In this document: one piece after another, positions 55,650-64,000 of the stretch
Layout: each line of letters begins with the position of its first letter
How positions within the stretch are numbered: position 1 is the first letter of the stretch
DNA from: Sphingomonas sp. TREG-RG-20F-R18-01
GTDB lineage: Bacteria > Pseudomonadota > Alphaproteobacteria > Sphingomonadales > Sphingomonadaceae
Length of the DNA: 64,000 bases
Reading direction: 5' to 3'
Assembly (NCBI RefSeq): GCF_022662475.1
Contig: NZ_JAKNQQ010000002.1
Location: 682,001-746,000, forward strand
Position numbers and translations under genes: made by a program
The notes under the pieces: generated by a model
Seen by the model: only the letters and a program-made list of their open reading frames with translations
What the model was told of the DNA's origin: nothing
The model's database searches: none

Positions 55650-56183
55650 CGACCCCCGATGAACCGCCAGGCGCCGCCGATGAATGGCCCTCGCTTCAAT
55701 GAATTCATCCAGTCCGCCAAGGTCCGCGTGATCGACCAGGACGGCGAGAACCTTGGCGTGATGTACACGCGCGAGGCGATGGAGCAGGCGCGCGAGGTCG
55801 GTCTCGACCTGGTCGAGGTGTCGCCCAACGCCGATCCGCCCGTCGCCAAGTTCCTCGATGTCGGCAAGTTCAAGTACGAGGCGCAGAAAAAGGCGAACCT
55901 CGCGCGCAAGTCGCAGAAGACGCAGGAGATCAAGGAGATCAAGATGCGTCCGAACATCGATGACCACGATTACGACACCAAGATGAAGAAGGTGCTCGAG
56001 TTCATCGACGAAGGCGACAAGGTCAAGATCACGCTCCGCTTCCGCGGCCGCGAGCTCAGCCACGGCCAGCTCGGCATGGCGCTGCTCCAGCGCGTCCAGG
56101 CCGACGTGACCGAGACCGCCAAGGTCGAGGCCTATCCGCGCATGGAAGGCCGTCAGATGCTGATGGTCCTCGCGCCGAAGTAA
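55647..56183 (+). CDS. infC: Translation initiation factor IF-3
   Basis: 178 residues counted from the ATC start. The N domain ([58 protein letters not shown]) and C domain ([44 protein letters not shown]) are complete, joined by the lysine-rich linker. IF-3 keeps 30S subunits apart from 50S and checks start codons. The rare start codon fits its known self-control: abundant IF-3 rejects its own mRNA. It lies downstream of thrS. Confidence 0.95.
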   Translation: MRPPMNRQAPPMNGPRFNEFIQSAKVRVIDQDGENLGVMYTREAMEQAREVGLDLVEVSPNADPPVAKFLDVGKFKYEAQKKANLARKSQKTQEIKEIKMRPNIDDHDYDTKMKKVLEFIDEGDKVKITLRFRGRELSHGQLGMALLQRVQADVTETAKVEAYPRMEGRQMLMVLAPK

Positions 56184-56194
56184 CGCCCGATGTG

Positions 56195-56296
56195 CTTCCC
56201 CGGCGACGGCCGGGGCCCAGCAGGACCGGTGGGTGTTGAAGGCGCAACGCCTTTTACCACGACCTGCGCAACTGGGCCCCGGCCGTCGCTGGGGAG
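56195..56296. repeat. Paired inverted GC-rich repeat
   Basis: Left arm CTTCCCCGGCGACGGCCGGG... (56195-56220) and right arm CTGGGCCCCGGCCGTCGCTG... (56272-56296) are inverted; a smaller stem lies between them. It sits between the convergent infC and glnD genes. Confidence 0.75.
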
Positions 56297-56309
56297 GCCG
56301 CATCGTAAG

Positions 56310-59054
56310 CTACGCTGCCTCCACCAGCCGCTCCCCCGCCGCAGCACCTAGCAGGCGGCGCTCGATCGTGCGCAACCGACTTCCGGCACCGATCTTCTCG
56401 CCCGTTAGGTCGGTAAGATAGAACGTATCGACCGCGCGCTCGCCGTACGTTGCGACATGCGCCGAATGGATCGTCACCTTCGACTGGAACAGTGCGTGCG
56501 CGAGTTGGTGCAACAGCGCGGGCCGGTCGCGCGCGTTGACCTCAATGACGGTAAACCGGTTCGACGCCTTGTTGTCGATCAATACGTTGGGAGCGATCGG
56601 AAAGGCTTCCGCACGCGTCCGCACCAGCGGTTTCGCCAGCAGGCGCTCGACCAGCTTGACCCGGTTGGCGAGCGCGTCCTCGATCGCCTTCTTGAGCCGC
56701 ACCAGCTGCCCCGCCTCGTCGAACGGACGGCCCATCGGATCCTGCACCAGGAAATTGTCGAGCGCCATGCCGTCGCGCGTCGTATGGATCCGCGCGTCGA
56801 TGATGTTCCCCCCGGCAATGCTGATCGCACCTGCGATCCGATAGAACAACCCGGGATGATCCGCGGCATAGACCGTCACCAGCGTCGCGCCGCGCTCGGG
56901 ATAGACCCGCGCCGCAATCGCCAGGGCGGTCTCACCGGCCTGCGCGATCAGCGCGGCATTGTCGGCGATCACGTCCTCGGGCTCGGCGACCCAATAGGGT
57001 TCGGGCAGTTTCGCGACGAGCGATCCGAACCTCGCATCGTCCCACCCCAACGTCTCGCGCAGCGCGCTCTGCTTCGCGGCGATCCGTTCGGTCCGGCCCT
57101 TCTGCTTGTGGCCAAGCCGCAGCACTTCCTCGCCCGATTCGTACAAATCGGCGAGCAACTGGCGTTTCCAGCCGTTCCACACCCCGGGTCCGACCGCGCG
57201 GATGTCGACCACGGTCAGCACCAGCAATAGCCGCAACCGCTCGGGACTTTGAACGACGGCAGTGAAATCGAGGATCGTCTTGAAATCGGACAGGTCGCGC
57301 TTGAAGGCGGTCGCGGACATCAGCAAATGCCAGCGGACGAGCCACGCGACCGTCTCGGTCTCCGCCGGGCTCAACCCCAGCCGCGGTGCAAGCCGTTCGG
57401 CGACCTCCGCGCCAAGGATCGAATGGTCGCCGCCGCGCCCCTTGGCGATATCGTGGCACAGCACCGCGACATACAGCGCGCGGCGCGAGACGATCTGCTT
57501 GAGCAGCGCGGCACACAGCGGGTGATCGGCATCGAGCTCACCGCGCTCGATCCGCGCGAGCAGCCCGATCGCGCGGATCGTATGCTCGTCGACGGTGTAG
57601 TGATGATACATGTCGAACTGCATCTGCGCGACGACGCGGCCGAAATCGGGAACGAAGCGCCCGAACACGCCTGTCTCGTTCATCCAGCGCAGCACCGTCT
57701 CAGGGTCGCGGCGGCTGGTCAGCACGTCGAGGAACAACGCGTTCGCGGTCGGGTCCTGCCGGATCTCGTCGGCAAGCTTCGCGTCGCGCGACGCCGCGCG
57801 CATCGCCAGCGGATGGATCTCGAGCCCATGCTTGTCCGCAAGCGCGAACAGCTCGATCAGCCGGACCGGCTTCTCTGCCAGGAAATCGTCCGAGGGCAGC
57901 GCGAGCCGCCCGCGCACCAGCGTGAACCCGTTGAGCTTACGCGGCGAGCGCCGCAGCACCGGGAAACCGAAACGCCGCCCGCGCGCCGCGAACTTTTCGT
58001 CAAGATGCGCGAGGAACACCCCCGTCAGGTCGCCCGCGGTGCGCGCCTGGAGGAAGTAATAATGCATGAACCGCTCGACCTTGGACTTGCCCGGGCGGTC
58101 GGCGAAGCGCATCCGCTCGGCAATCTCGCGCTGGAGGTCGAAAGTCAGGCGGTCCTCGGCGCGACCCGAAATCGCGTGGAGGTGGCAGCGCACCGCCCAC
58201 AGGAAATTCTCGGCGCGGTGGAACTGGCGATATTCGTCGCGACTGAGCAGACCCGCCTCGACCAGTTCGCCCGGCTCGGTGACGTTATACGCGTATTTGC
58301 CGATCCAGAAGAGCGTGTGCAGGTCGCGCAGCCCGCCCTTGGCCTCCTTGACGTTGGGCTCGACGACATAGCGTGTGTCGCCCATCTTGTGGTGCCGCAC
58401 GTCCCGCTCGGCGAGCTTGTCCGCGATGAACTGGCGCGCGGTATCGGCCTGGACCTCCGCCTTGAAGCGATGCGCGGCCTCGTCGTACAGCGGCTGGTCG
58501 CCCCACACGTAGCGCGCCTCCAGCAAGGCGGTGCGGATCGTCACGTCGCTCTTCGCCTGCCGCACCATTTCGTCGAGCGACCGGCTGCTGTGCCCGATTT
58601 TCAGCCCCAGGTCCCACAGTGCATAGAGCATCGTCTCGATCACCTGCTCGGCCCAGGGCGGCTGCTTGCCCGGGGTGAGAAACCCGACGTCGATGTCCGA
58701 ATAGGGCGCCATCTCGCCGCGGCCATAGCCGCCGACCGCGATGATCGTGATCCGCTCAGCGGCGGTGGGGTTGCTGACCGGGTAGACTCGCTGGACCGTG
58801 AAATCATAGAGCAACCGGAGCAATTGATCGGTCAGGAACGCCTGGCCAGCCGCGGCCTCGAGCCCACGCGAGGGATGCTCGACCAGTCGCCGCCCGATCT
58901 CCGCGCGGCCAGCGTCGAGCGCCTGTTTGAGCAGCAGCGTCGCGGCGGCGCGGAGCGCGGTACGGTCGCCGTCCAGCGCGGCGAGGGCATCGGCGACGGT
59001 GCGGCGGTCGATGATCGAACGCCGTTGCGGCAGAGATTCGAAACGGGGGGGCAT
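56310..59054 (-). CDS. glnD: PII uridylyltransferase/uridylyl-removing enzyme GlnD
   Basis: 914 residues: nucleotidyltransferase motif AVGGYGRGEMAPYSDIDVGFL (about 107-125), an HD domain with VAVLCHDIAKGRGGDHSILG, and two C-terminal ACT domains (TVYAADHPGLFYRIAGAISIAGGNI and VIEVNARDRPALLHQLAHALF). It adds UMP to PII proteins when nitrogen is scarce and removes it when glutamine is plentiful. The ATG at 59054 is used; the frame extends further but would overlap the divergent channel gene. RpoN, elsewhere in the window, belongs to the same regulatory network in many species. Confidence 0.95.
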   Translation of the reverse strand: MPPRFESLPQRRSIIDRRTVADALAALDGDRTALRAAATLLLKQALDAGRAEIGRRLVEHPSRGLEAAAGQAFLTDQLLRLLYDFTVQRVYPVSNPTAAERITIIAVGGYGRGEMAPYSDIDVGFLTPGKQPPWAEQVIETMLYALWDLGLKIGHSSRSLDEMVRQAKSDVTIRTALLEARYVWGDQPLYDEAAHRFKAEVQADTARQFIADKLAERDVRHHKMGDTRYVVEPNVKEAKGGLRDLHTLFWIGKYAYNVTEPGELVEAGLLSRDEYRQFHRAENFLWAVRCHLHAISGRAEDRLTFDLQREIAERMRFADRPGKSKVERFMHYYFLQARTAGDLTGVFLAHLDEKFAARGRRFGFPVLRRSPRKLNGFTLVRGRLALPSDDFLAEKPVRLIELFALADKHGLEIHPLAMRAASRDAKLADEIRQDPTANALFLDVLTSRRDPETVLRWMNETGVFGRFVPDFGRVVAQMQFDMYHHYTVDEHTIRAIGLLARIERGELDADHPLCAALLKQIVSRRALYVAVLCHDIAKGRGGDHSILGAEVAERLAPRLGLSPAETETVAWLVRWHLLMSATAFKRDLSDFKTILDFTAVVQSPERLRLLLVLTVVDIRAVGPGVWNGWKRQLLADLYESGEEVLRLGHKQKGRTERIAAKQSALRETLGWDDARFGSLVAKLPEPYWVAEPEDVIADNAALIAQAGETALAIAARVYPERGATLVTVYAADHPGLFYRIAGAISIAGGNIIDARIHTTRDGMALDNFLVQDPMGRPFDEAGQLVRLKKAIEDALANRVKLVERLLAKPLVRTRAEAFPIAPNVLIDNKASNRFTVIEVNARDRPALLHQLAHALFQSKVTIHSAHVATYGERAVDTFYLTDLTGEKIGAGSRLRTIERRLLGAAAGERLVEAA

Positions 59055-59130
59055 TCCCGCTAGATAGGATGTGCGCCGGGGAACGTCACGCGGCTTGACG
59101 GACTTGCGCGCTTCGCCAAGGCTGATCGAC

Positions 59131-60018
59131 ATGACCAGACATCCGCGTCGCCAGATCGTCCAGTTGGGCGGGTTTCCCGCGGTGAAGACCGGCGCGCCGT
59201 CGCCCTATGACGATCTCTATTACTGGGTGATGGAGATGAGCTGGCCGTGGTTCATCGCGCTCGTCTCGGCGAGCTTCGTCGCGATCAACCTGGTGTTCGG
59301 GACGATCTACGCGCTGCTCCCCGGTGCGATCGGGACGATGGCGCCGGGGTCGGTGGTCGACGGCTTCTTCTTCTCGGTCGATACGCTGGGGACGGTCGGC
59401 TATGGCGTGATGGCACCGGTGACCCGCCTGGGCCATGCGATCGCCGCGGTCGAGATCCTGATCGGGCTGTTCTTTTCCGCGACGATCACCGGGCTGATCT
59501 TCGCGCGCTTCGCCCGACCGCGCGAGAGCCTGATCTTCAGCGACGTCGCGGTGATCGGGCGCTATCAGGGCAAGCGTGCGTTGATGGCGCGGATCGCGTC
59601 GAAACGCTCGCGCCCGCTGGCGGATGCGACCGCGCAGATGAGCTGGCTCGAGCTGGTTCATGTCGGGGACGGCCGTACCTTCCGGCGGATGACGGAACTG
59701 CCCCTGGTACGGAACCAGAACCCGATGCTCGGGCTGGCGTGGACGCTGGTGCATATCCTGGACGACGACAGCCCGGTGCTGGACGCGCTCGCCAACGGTA
59801 CCGAGCGATTCATCCTGACGCTGTCGGTGAGCGGGATCGACACGCTGCTGGCAAGCCAGTCGCTGGGGGGCAAACGCTATGGGCGCGAGACGATCCTGGT
59901 CGACCATGAGTTCGTCGACGTCATCAGCGACGACAATGGCACGACGCATCTCGACCTGCGGTTGCTGCACGATACCGTGCCGATCGGGGATGCGGTGCTG
60001 ACGATCGGGTCGGCGTGA
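59131..60018 (+). CDS. Inward-rectifier-type potassium channel (KirBac)
   Basis: 295 residues. After a short amphipathic segment (SPYDDLYYWVMEMSWPWF) come two membrane helices with a pore loop whose filter is TVGYG (88-92), then a cytoplasmic beta-rich domain beginning FARPRESLIFSDVAVIGRYQGKRALMARIAS. This layout defines prokaryotic Kir channels, homotetramers gated by lipid, pH or ligand on the cytoplasmic domain. Start ATG at 59131. It is divergent from glnD with 76 bases between starts. The GNAT gene follows. Confidence 0.9.
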   Translation: MTRHPRRQIVQLGGFPAVKTGAPSPYDDLYYWVMEMSWPWFIALVSASFVAINLVFGTIYALLPGAIGTMAPGSVVDGFFFSVDTLGTVGYGVMAPVTRLGHAIAAVEILIGLFFSATITGLIFARFARPRESLIFSDVAVIGRYQGKRALMARIASKRSRPLADATAQMSWLELVHVGDGRTFRRMTELPLVRNQNPMLGLAWTLVHILDDDSPVLDALANGTERFILTLSVSGIDTLLASQSLGGKRYGRETILVDHEFVDVISDDNGTTHLDLRLLHDTVPIGDAVLTIGSA

Positions 60019-60085
60019 CCGCGCGCGCATGTTTGGGAGCAAGGCGTGGGATGCGGCCGTGGACCCTGGGTGGTCAGGGAGTGGC

Positions 60086-60775
60086 ATGACCGATACGCGC
60101 TCCGACGCCCCGCTCGACCGACCAATCTGGCATAGTCTGACCGGACGCCATGCCGCGCTCGCGCTTGGGGATTCGCGCGCGGTGCGGTTCAGGCCCGACG
60201 TCAACCTGTTCGGCGCCGCGGCGGATGAGTCGCCCGAGGCGTTGGACGCGCTTGCCGGGTTGATAGCGGAGGGCGGGACGCTCGGACTGCTTGGCGTCGG
60301 CGCGGCGGCGCCGCTTCCCGGGACAGTCGTGGTGTCGGAGCGGCGGCTGAACCAGATGGTTGCGACCCGGCTGAACCGCGCCGCCCGCGCGGTGGAGATC
60401 GTGCCGCTGGGGGATGCCGATGCGGGCGAAATGCTCGACCTTGCGACGCTCACCGCGCCGGGGCCGTTCTTCGCGAAGACGCATCTGCAGGGGGGCTATA
60501 TCGGCGTGCGGCGCGGCGGGCGGCTGGTCGCGATGGCGGGCGAGCGGATGAAGGTGCCGGGGTTCAGCGAGATCAGCGCGGTGTGCACGCATCCGGATTA
60601 TCGCGGGCAGGGCTTCGCGCGGGCGTTGATGGAAGCTGTGCTCGTACCGCTGCTGGAGCGCGGGGAGGGGGTGTTCCTGCACAGTTACGCCGACAACCCT
60701 GCGGTGGCGCTGTATCGCGCGCTGGGGTTCGAGGTGCGGCGCGAGATGACCTATACCGTGGTGGCGCGGGGGTGA
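60086..60775 (+). CDS. GNAT-family N-acetyltransferase
   Basis: 229 residues. The C-terminal half has the acetyl-CoA loop VCTHPDYRGQGFARALMEAVL and NPAVALYRALGFEVRREMTYTVV, the standard GNAT motifs A and B. The N-terminal ~100 residues (HAALALGDSRAVRFRPDVNLFGAAADESPEALDALAGLI) form an extra domain seen in a subgroup of these enzymes. Substrate unknown. ATG 60086 follows GGGAGTGGC. It lies 67 bases after the KirBac gene and may be in its transcript. Confidence 0.85.
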   Translation: MTDTRSDAPLDRPIWHSLTGRHAALALGDSRAVRFRPDVNLFGAAADESPEALDALAGLIAEGGTLGLLGVGAAAPLPGTVVVSERRLNQMVATRLNRAARAVEIVPLGDADAGEMLDLATLTAPGPFFAKTHLQGGYIGVRRGGRLVAMAGERMKVPGFSEISAVCTHPDYRGQGFARALMEAVLVPLLERGEGVFLHSYADNPAVALYRALGFEVRREMTYTVVARG

Positions 60776-60832
60776 ATTGCCCCGGTGGGTAAGGCGGGCG
60801 GCTTCCATAAGGGCGCTTCCCCGGCGAAGGCC

Positions 60833-61906
60833 GGCAACTGTGTGACAGTCATGCTTTCGCGAAGGGGCTTTGTGCTCTGACGATGGCGTTGAGGGTGGTC
60901 AGCAGCTTTCGAGCGAGCGCGATCAGGGCAAGCTTAGGCGGCTTGCCGGCGTCTCGCAGGCGTTGGTGGAAATCGCCGAGGATGGTTTTGGAGCGCGCCG
61001 CGGTCAGCGCGGCCATGTAGAGCGCCTGCCGTACGCGGGTCCGTCCGCCGCGGACAGAACGCTTGCCGCGGAAGGCGCCGCTGTCGTTGTTGAACGGAGC
61101 GAGACCGGCGAGACCGGCGAGCGCGGCGATCGGCTTGGCAGAGATGCTACCCAGTTCAGGCAGTTGGGCAAGCAGGACGGTAGCGGCGACGGGCCCGATG
61201 CCGGGGACCGAGCGGAGCAGTGCTGCATCGTGTGCGAGTGGCGGCGTGGTGCGCACGAGCTCGGCGATCGCGTGGTCCAGCTGAGTGACCGCTTGATCGA
61301 GCCAGGCGAGATGCGCGTCGAGCGATTCGACGAGAAGCGGATCGTCCAGTTCGCCGCGCCGGGTGCGCTCTTGCTTGCGCATCGCGACGAGCTGGTCGCG
61401 CCGCCGGCTGAGCCCGGCAAGCGCGCTGCGGGCGGGATCATCGGGTGGGCAGGGGCGCGGCGCGAGGCGCTGACCGAGCTCGGCGAGCATGCGCGCGTCG
61501 ATCGCATCGGTCTTGGCCCGCTTGCCCGTGGCGCGCGCAAAGTGGCGCGCCTGCTCGGGATTAACGCGGGCATGCACGACGTCCGCCTCGGCCAGCGCGC
61601 GGCGTAGCGTGCCGTCATAGTGGCCGGTCGCCTCGAGCACGACCAGACAGTCGCGCCCCGTCAGCGCCTGCGCCAGCGTGGTCACTTCCGGCGCGGTATT
61701 GGCGATCCGTCGCGTCGTCGCGTCGCGCGAATCATAAACGTCGAGATGATGCTTGGAGATATCGATTCCGAGCGTATACGGGTGTAGTGTCATGATGCCT
61801 GTCCCCGTGATGCGAGGTCTGGTGGTGCAGCCTCGTGCAACTGTTCAGGTACACGTCCAACGCGGGCGGGGAACCGAGCCAGACTACGGTATCGTGTGTA
61901 CCAGGG
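60833..61906 (-). mobile_element. IS110-family insertion sequence
   Basis: About 1.07 kb. Ends are placed where the flanking palindrome is interrupted (a shared GG is found at both junctions); there are no terminal inverted repeats, as expected for IS110. It carries one transposase gene on the minus strand. About 110 noncoding bases lie upstream of the gene (61794-61904), where IS110 elements encode the bridge RNA that pairs with target and donor DNA; downstream only some 15 bases remain. Confidence 0.75.
60849..61793 (-). CDS. IS110-family transposase (recombinase)
   Basis: 314 residues. The N-terminal RuvC-like DEDD domain shows GIDISKHHLDVY, VVLEATGHYDG and RAKTDAIDARMLA; the middle is a coiled coil; the C-terminal Tnp20 domain has SVPGIGPVAATVLLAQLP, then FNNDSGAFRGKRSVRGGRTRVRQALYMAAL, which holds the catalytic serine. 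All four acidic residues and the serine appear present, so the enzyme looks intact. It catalyses RNA-guided insertion in studied relatives. Base composition is like the neighbours. Confidence 0.93.
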   Translation of the reverse strand: MTLHPYTLGIDISKHHLDVYDSRDATTRRIANTAPEVTTLAQALTGRDCLVVLEATGHYDGTLRRALAEADVVHARVNPEQARHFARATGKRAKTDAIDARMLAELGQRLAPRPCPPDDPARSALAGLSRRRDQLVAMRKQERTRRGELDDPLLVESLDAHLAWLDQAVTQLDHAIAELVRTTPPLAHDAALLRSVPGIGPVAATVLLAQLPELGSISAKPIAALAGLAGLAPFNNDSGAFRGKRSVRGGRTRVRQALYMAALTAARSKTILGDFHQRLRDAGKPPKLALIALARKLLTTLNAIVRAQSPFAKA

Positions 61907-62059
61907 GCCCAACGGTCTCCCGCCCGCACCCTTCATGCCACAGTTTCCACATACGGGGGCCCAGGAGCAGAACGCCGATTGTTCGCGCGTTGCGCCCCGT
62001 TGGCAAAACGCCCGCAACTGGGCCCCGGCCTTCGCCGAAGAAGTAACCGGGGAACCATG

Positions 62060-64000
62060 CTACCCCCGCGCCAACCCCTTCAACCGGTATAGTGTCTCCA
62101 GCGCCTCGCGCGGCGTCAGCGCATCCACATCCAGCGCCTCCACCTCGGCGCGGATCGCGTCGCATTCCTCTTCCTCCGCCTCGATCGCGGCGGCGAACAG
62201 CGGCAGGTCGTCGAGCCCCGCCGCCAGCCCGCCGGTTTTGGCACGCCCCGCCTCGAGCTTCGCCAGCACCGCCTTGGCGCGCGCGATCGTCACCGGCGGC
62301 AACCCCGCGAGCCGCGCCACCGCCAGCCCGTAGGAGCGGTCCGCCGGCCCCTCGGACACTTCGTGCAACAGCACCAGCTCGCCCTTCCATTCGCGCGCGC
62401 GGACGTGGTGGAGCGTCAGCGCCTCGCACCGCTCCGCCAGCCGGGTCAGCTCGTGATAATGCGTCGCGAACAGGCAGCGGCAGCGATTGTCGTCATGGAT
62501 CGCCTCGACCACCGCCCAGGCGATCGCGAGACCGTCATAGGTGGACGTCCCGCGCCCCACCTCGTCGAGGATGACGAAGCTGCGCGGGGTCGCCTGCGCG
62601 AGGATCGCGGCGGTCTCGACCATCTCGACCATGAAGGTCGAGCGCCCGCGCGCGAGATTGTCCGATGCGCCGACCCGGCTGAACAGGCGATCGACCAGCC
62701 CCAAGGTCGCCGCTGTCGCGGGGACGAAGCTCCCCGCCTGCGCGAGCACCGCGATCGCGGCGTTCTGGCGCAGGAAGGTCGATTTGCCGCCCATGTTGGG
62801 CCCGGTGACGAGCCATAGCCGCGAATCCTCCGACAGGCGGCAGTCATTGGCGACGAACCGCTCGCCGCGTTTCGCCAGCGCATCCTCGACCACCGGGTGA
62901 CGCCCGCCGGTGATGTCGAAACAGGCGTGGTCGACCAGCTCGGGCCGCGCCCAGCCGCCTTCGCAACCGCGCTCGGCGAGCGCCGCCGCGACATCGAGCC
63001 GCGCGAGCGCGTCGGCGGTCGCCGCGATCGCCTCGCGCCGGTCGAGCGCGGCGGCGACGAGATCCTCGAGATGCGCCGCCTCCGCCGCGAGCGCATGGGC
63101 ACCCGCCTGCGTCACCTTGGCCGCGACCTCGTGGAGCTCGGGCGCGTTGAAGCGCACCGCGCCCGCCATCGTCTGGCGGTGGATGAACCCGCTGTCGGGC
63201 TTCATCAGGCCGTCTGCCGAGCGTGCGGGAACTTCGATATGATAGCCGAGCACGCCGTTGTGGCGGATCTTGAGCTGCGCCACCCCGGTCCGCGCGCGGA
63301 AATCCGCCTCGAGCGCGGCAATCGCGCGCCGCCCGCCCGCGCCCGCATCGCGCAGATCGTCAAGCGCGGCGTCATAGCCCGCCGCGATATAACCGCCGTC
63401 CGACGCATCGATCGGCGGCGCGGGGACCAGCGCGCGCGTCAGCAGGTCGATCAGCGCGCCATGCCCGCGCAGCCGCGGGGCAAGGTCGGTGAGCAATGCC
63501 GGGGGCGCAGCGATCCCGCCCAGCCGCTCGCCGAGCCGCCATGCGCCGTCGAGCCCGTCGCGCAACTGTCCGAGATCGCGCGGCGAACCGCGCCCCGCAG
63601 CGAGCCGCCCGAGCGCGCGGCCGATATCCGCCATGCTGCGGAGCGTCCCCCGAAGCGACTCGCGCAATCCCCCGTCATGGGTCAGCAACGCGACCAGATC
63701 GAGCCGCGCCTCGATCGGTCCGCGCGCCATCAGCGGTGCGCCGATGTCCGCGCCGAGCAGCCGCGCGCCCGCCGCAGTGACGGTCCGGTCGATCGAGTCG
63801 AGCAGGCTGCCCTTGCGTGTGCCGGTGGTGGTCTGGGTCAGTTCGAGGCTCTCGCGCGTCGCGGCGTCGATCGCCATGTGCTGCGCGCTCGCACCAAGCC
63901 GGGGCGGGCGGAGGAACGGCATCGCGCCCTTGGCGGTATGGTCGAGATAGGCGACGAGGCCCCCCGCCGCCGATAGCGCGGCGCGGTCGAACTGCCCGAA
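62060..64000 (-). CDS. mutS: DNA mismatch repair protein MutS (N terminus beyond window)
   Basis: The C-terminal 646 residues are present, reading without interruption to the right edge. The visible part starts FGQFDRAALSAAGGLVAYLDHT (connector end), continues through core and clamp, and has the ATPase with Walker A GPNMGGKSTFLRQ, DEVGRGTSTYDGLAIAWAVVE, and FATHYHELTRLAE. MutS recognises mismatches and recruits MutL. The DNA-contacting Phe-x-Glu motif of domain I lies outside the window. It lies downstream of the IS110 insertion, which does not interrupt it. Confidence 0.96.
   Translation of the reverse strand, partial: FGQFDRAALSAAGGLVAYLDHTAKGAMPFLRPPRLGASAQHMAIDAATRESLELTQTTTGTRKGSLLDSIDRTVTAAGARLLGADIGAPLMARGPIEARLDLVALLTHDGGLRESLRGTLRSMADIGRALGRLAAGRGSPRDLGQLRDGLDGAWRLGERLGGIAAPPALLTDLAPRLRGHGALIDLLTRALVPAPPIDASDGGYIAAGYDAALDDLRDAGAGGRRAIAALEADFRARTGVAQLKIRHNGVLGYHIEVPARSADGLMKPDSGFIHRQTMAGAVRFNAPELHEVAAKVTQAGAHALAAEAAHLEDLVAAALDRREAIAATADALARLDVAAALAERGCEGGWARPELVDHACFDITGGRHPVVEDALAKRGERFVANDCRLSEDSRLWLVTGPNMGGKSTFLRQNAAIAVLAQAGSFVPATAATLGLVDRLFSRVGASDNLARGRSTFMVEMVETAAILAQATPRSFVILDEVGRGTSTYDGLAIAWAVVEAIHDDNRCRCLFATHYHELTRLAERCEALTLHHVRAREWKGELVLLHEVSEGPADRSYGLAVARLAGLPPVTIARAKAVLAKLEAGRAKTGGLAAGLDDLPLFAAAIEAEEEECDAIRAEVEALDVDALTPREALETLYRLKGLARG

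Larger units (their letters stand above)
60816..62037. repeat. Paired palindrome unit split by the IS110 element
   Basis: Left arm CTTCCCCGGCGAAGGCCGG (60816-60834) continues past the element as GGCCCAAC (61906 onward), rebuilding the same sequence as the intact unit at 56195. The matching right arm lies at 62017-62037. Confidence 0.65.

Noticed and set aside
57249..59063. Plus-strand open frame of 604 codons opposite glnD
   Set aside because: Low-complexity Arg/Leu/Glu composition and no motif, whereas glnD on the other strand is complete.

Overview
The window is one contiguous piece of a GC-rich alphaproteobacterial chromosome, most likely from a sphingomonad (Sphingomonas or a near relative). 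Three things point there: a circularly permuted two-piece tmRNA whose tag reads ANDNEALAIAA, alphaproteobacterial markers such as DivK and the NDUFS4-like complex I subunit, and the order rnd-lptC-lptA-lptB-rpoN. Genes are dense, often overlap by 1-4 bases (TGATG, ATGA, GTGA), and lie on both strands. I see no rRNA, tRNA, CRISPR array or prophage. One insertion sequence (IS110 family) is present.

Layout. 0.1-3.4 kb: nudC, a serine hydrolase and mutY, a coupled minus-strand run. 3.4-8.9 kb: a DUF721/DciA-like gene, two DsbA-like thioredoxin-fold proteins and smc. 8.9-13.8 kb: a small glycine-zipper protein, a PAS-like protein, a GT87-like membrane protein, then a radical SAM protein paired with a DUF4130-UdgX fusion. 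14.0-14.35 kb: the tmRNA gene. 14.4-18.2 kb: Rrf2 regulator, mscL, lemA with two TPM-domain genes and a Nudix hydrolase. 18.4-24.4 kb: complex I accessory subunit, hrpB, a broken small gene, a CDF metal exporter, an orphan Flp pilin, a polyprenyl diphosphate synthase and chorismate mutase. 24.5-29 kb: sugar-type MFS transporter, RidA-HAD-DUF3572 operon, divK, rpmG and a GDT1-like membrane protein. 29.3-36.2 kb: ATP-dependent DNA ligase, an amidohydrolase gene cut by an in-frame amber codon, proline iminopeptidase, a thioredoxin-like protein, a double cold-shock protein and TerC. 36.2-41.7 kb: rnd-lptC-lptA-lptB-rpoN and the ligase-associated exonuclease. 41.7-49.6 kb: small envelope proteins, TMEM175-like channel, hslVU, gloA-gloB, TPR and alpha/beta hydrolase genes. 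49.6-64 kb: a Mur ligase facing an LD-carboxypeptidase, a chemotaxis transducer, thrS, infC, glnD, a KirBac-type channel, a GNAT enzyme, the IS110 element, and mutS running off the right edge.

Functional themes. DNA repair is well represented: mutY, mutS, the radical SAM/UdgX pair, the ligase and its usual exonuclease partner, and smc. Envelope biogenesis (LptABC, Mur ligase with LdcA) and protein quality control (tmRNA, HslVU) also appear. The most interesting points are the radical SAM/UdgX locus, an IS110 insertion that splits a paired palindromic repeat, a family of about 100-bp inverted-pair repeats spread through the intergenic regions, an AUC start codon for IF-3, and two genes that look inactivated.
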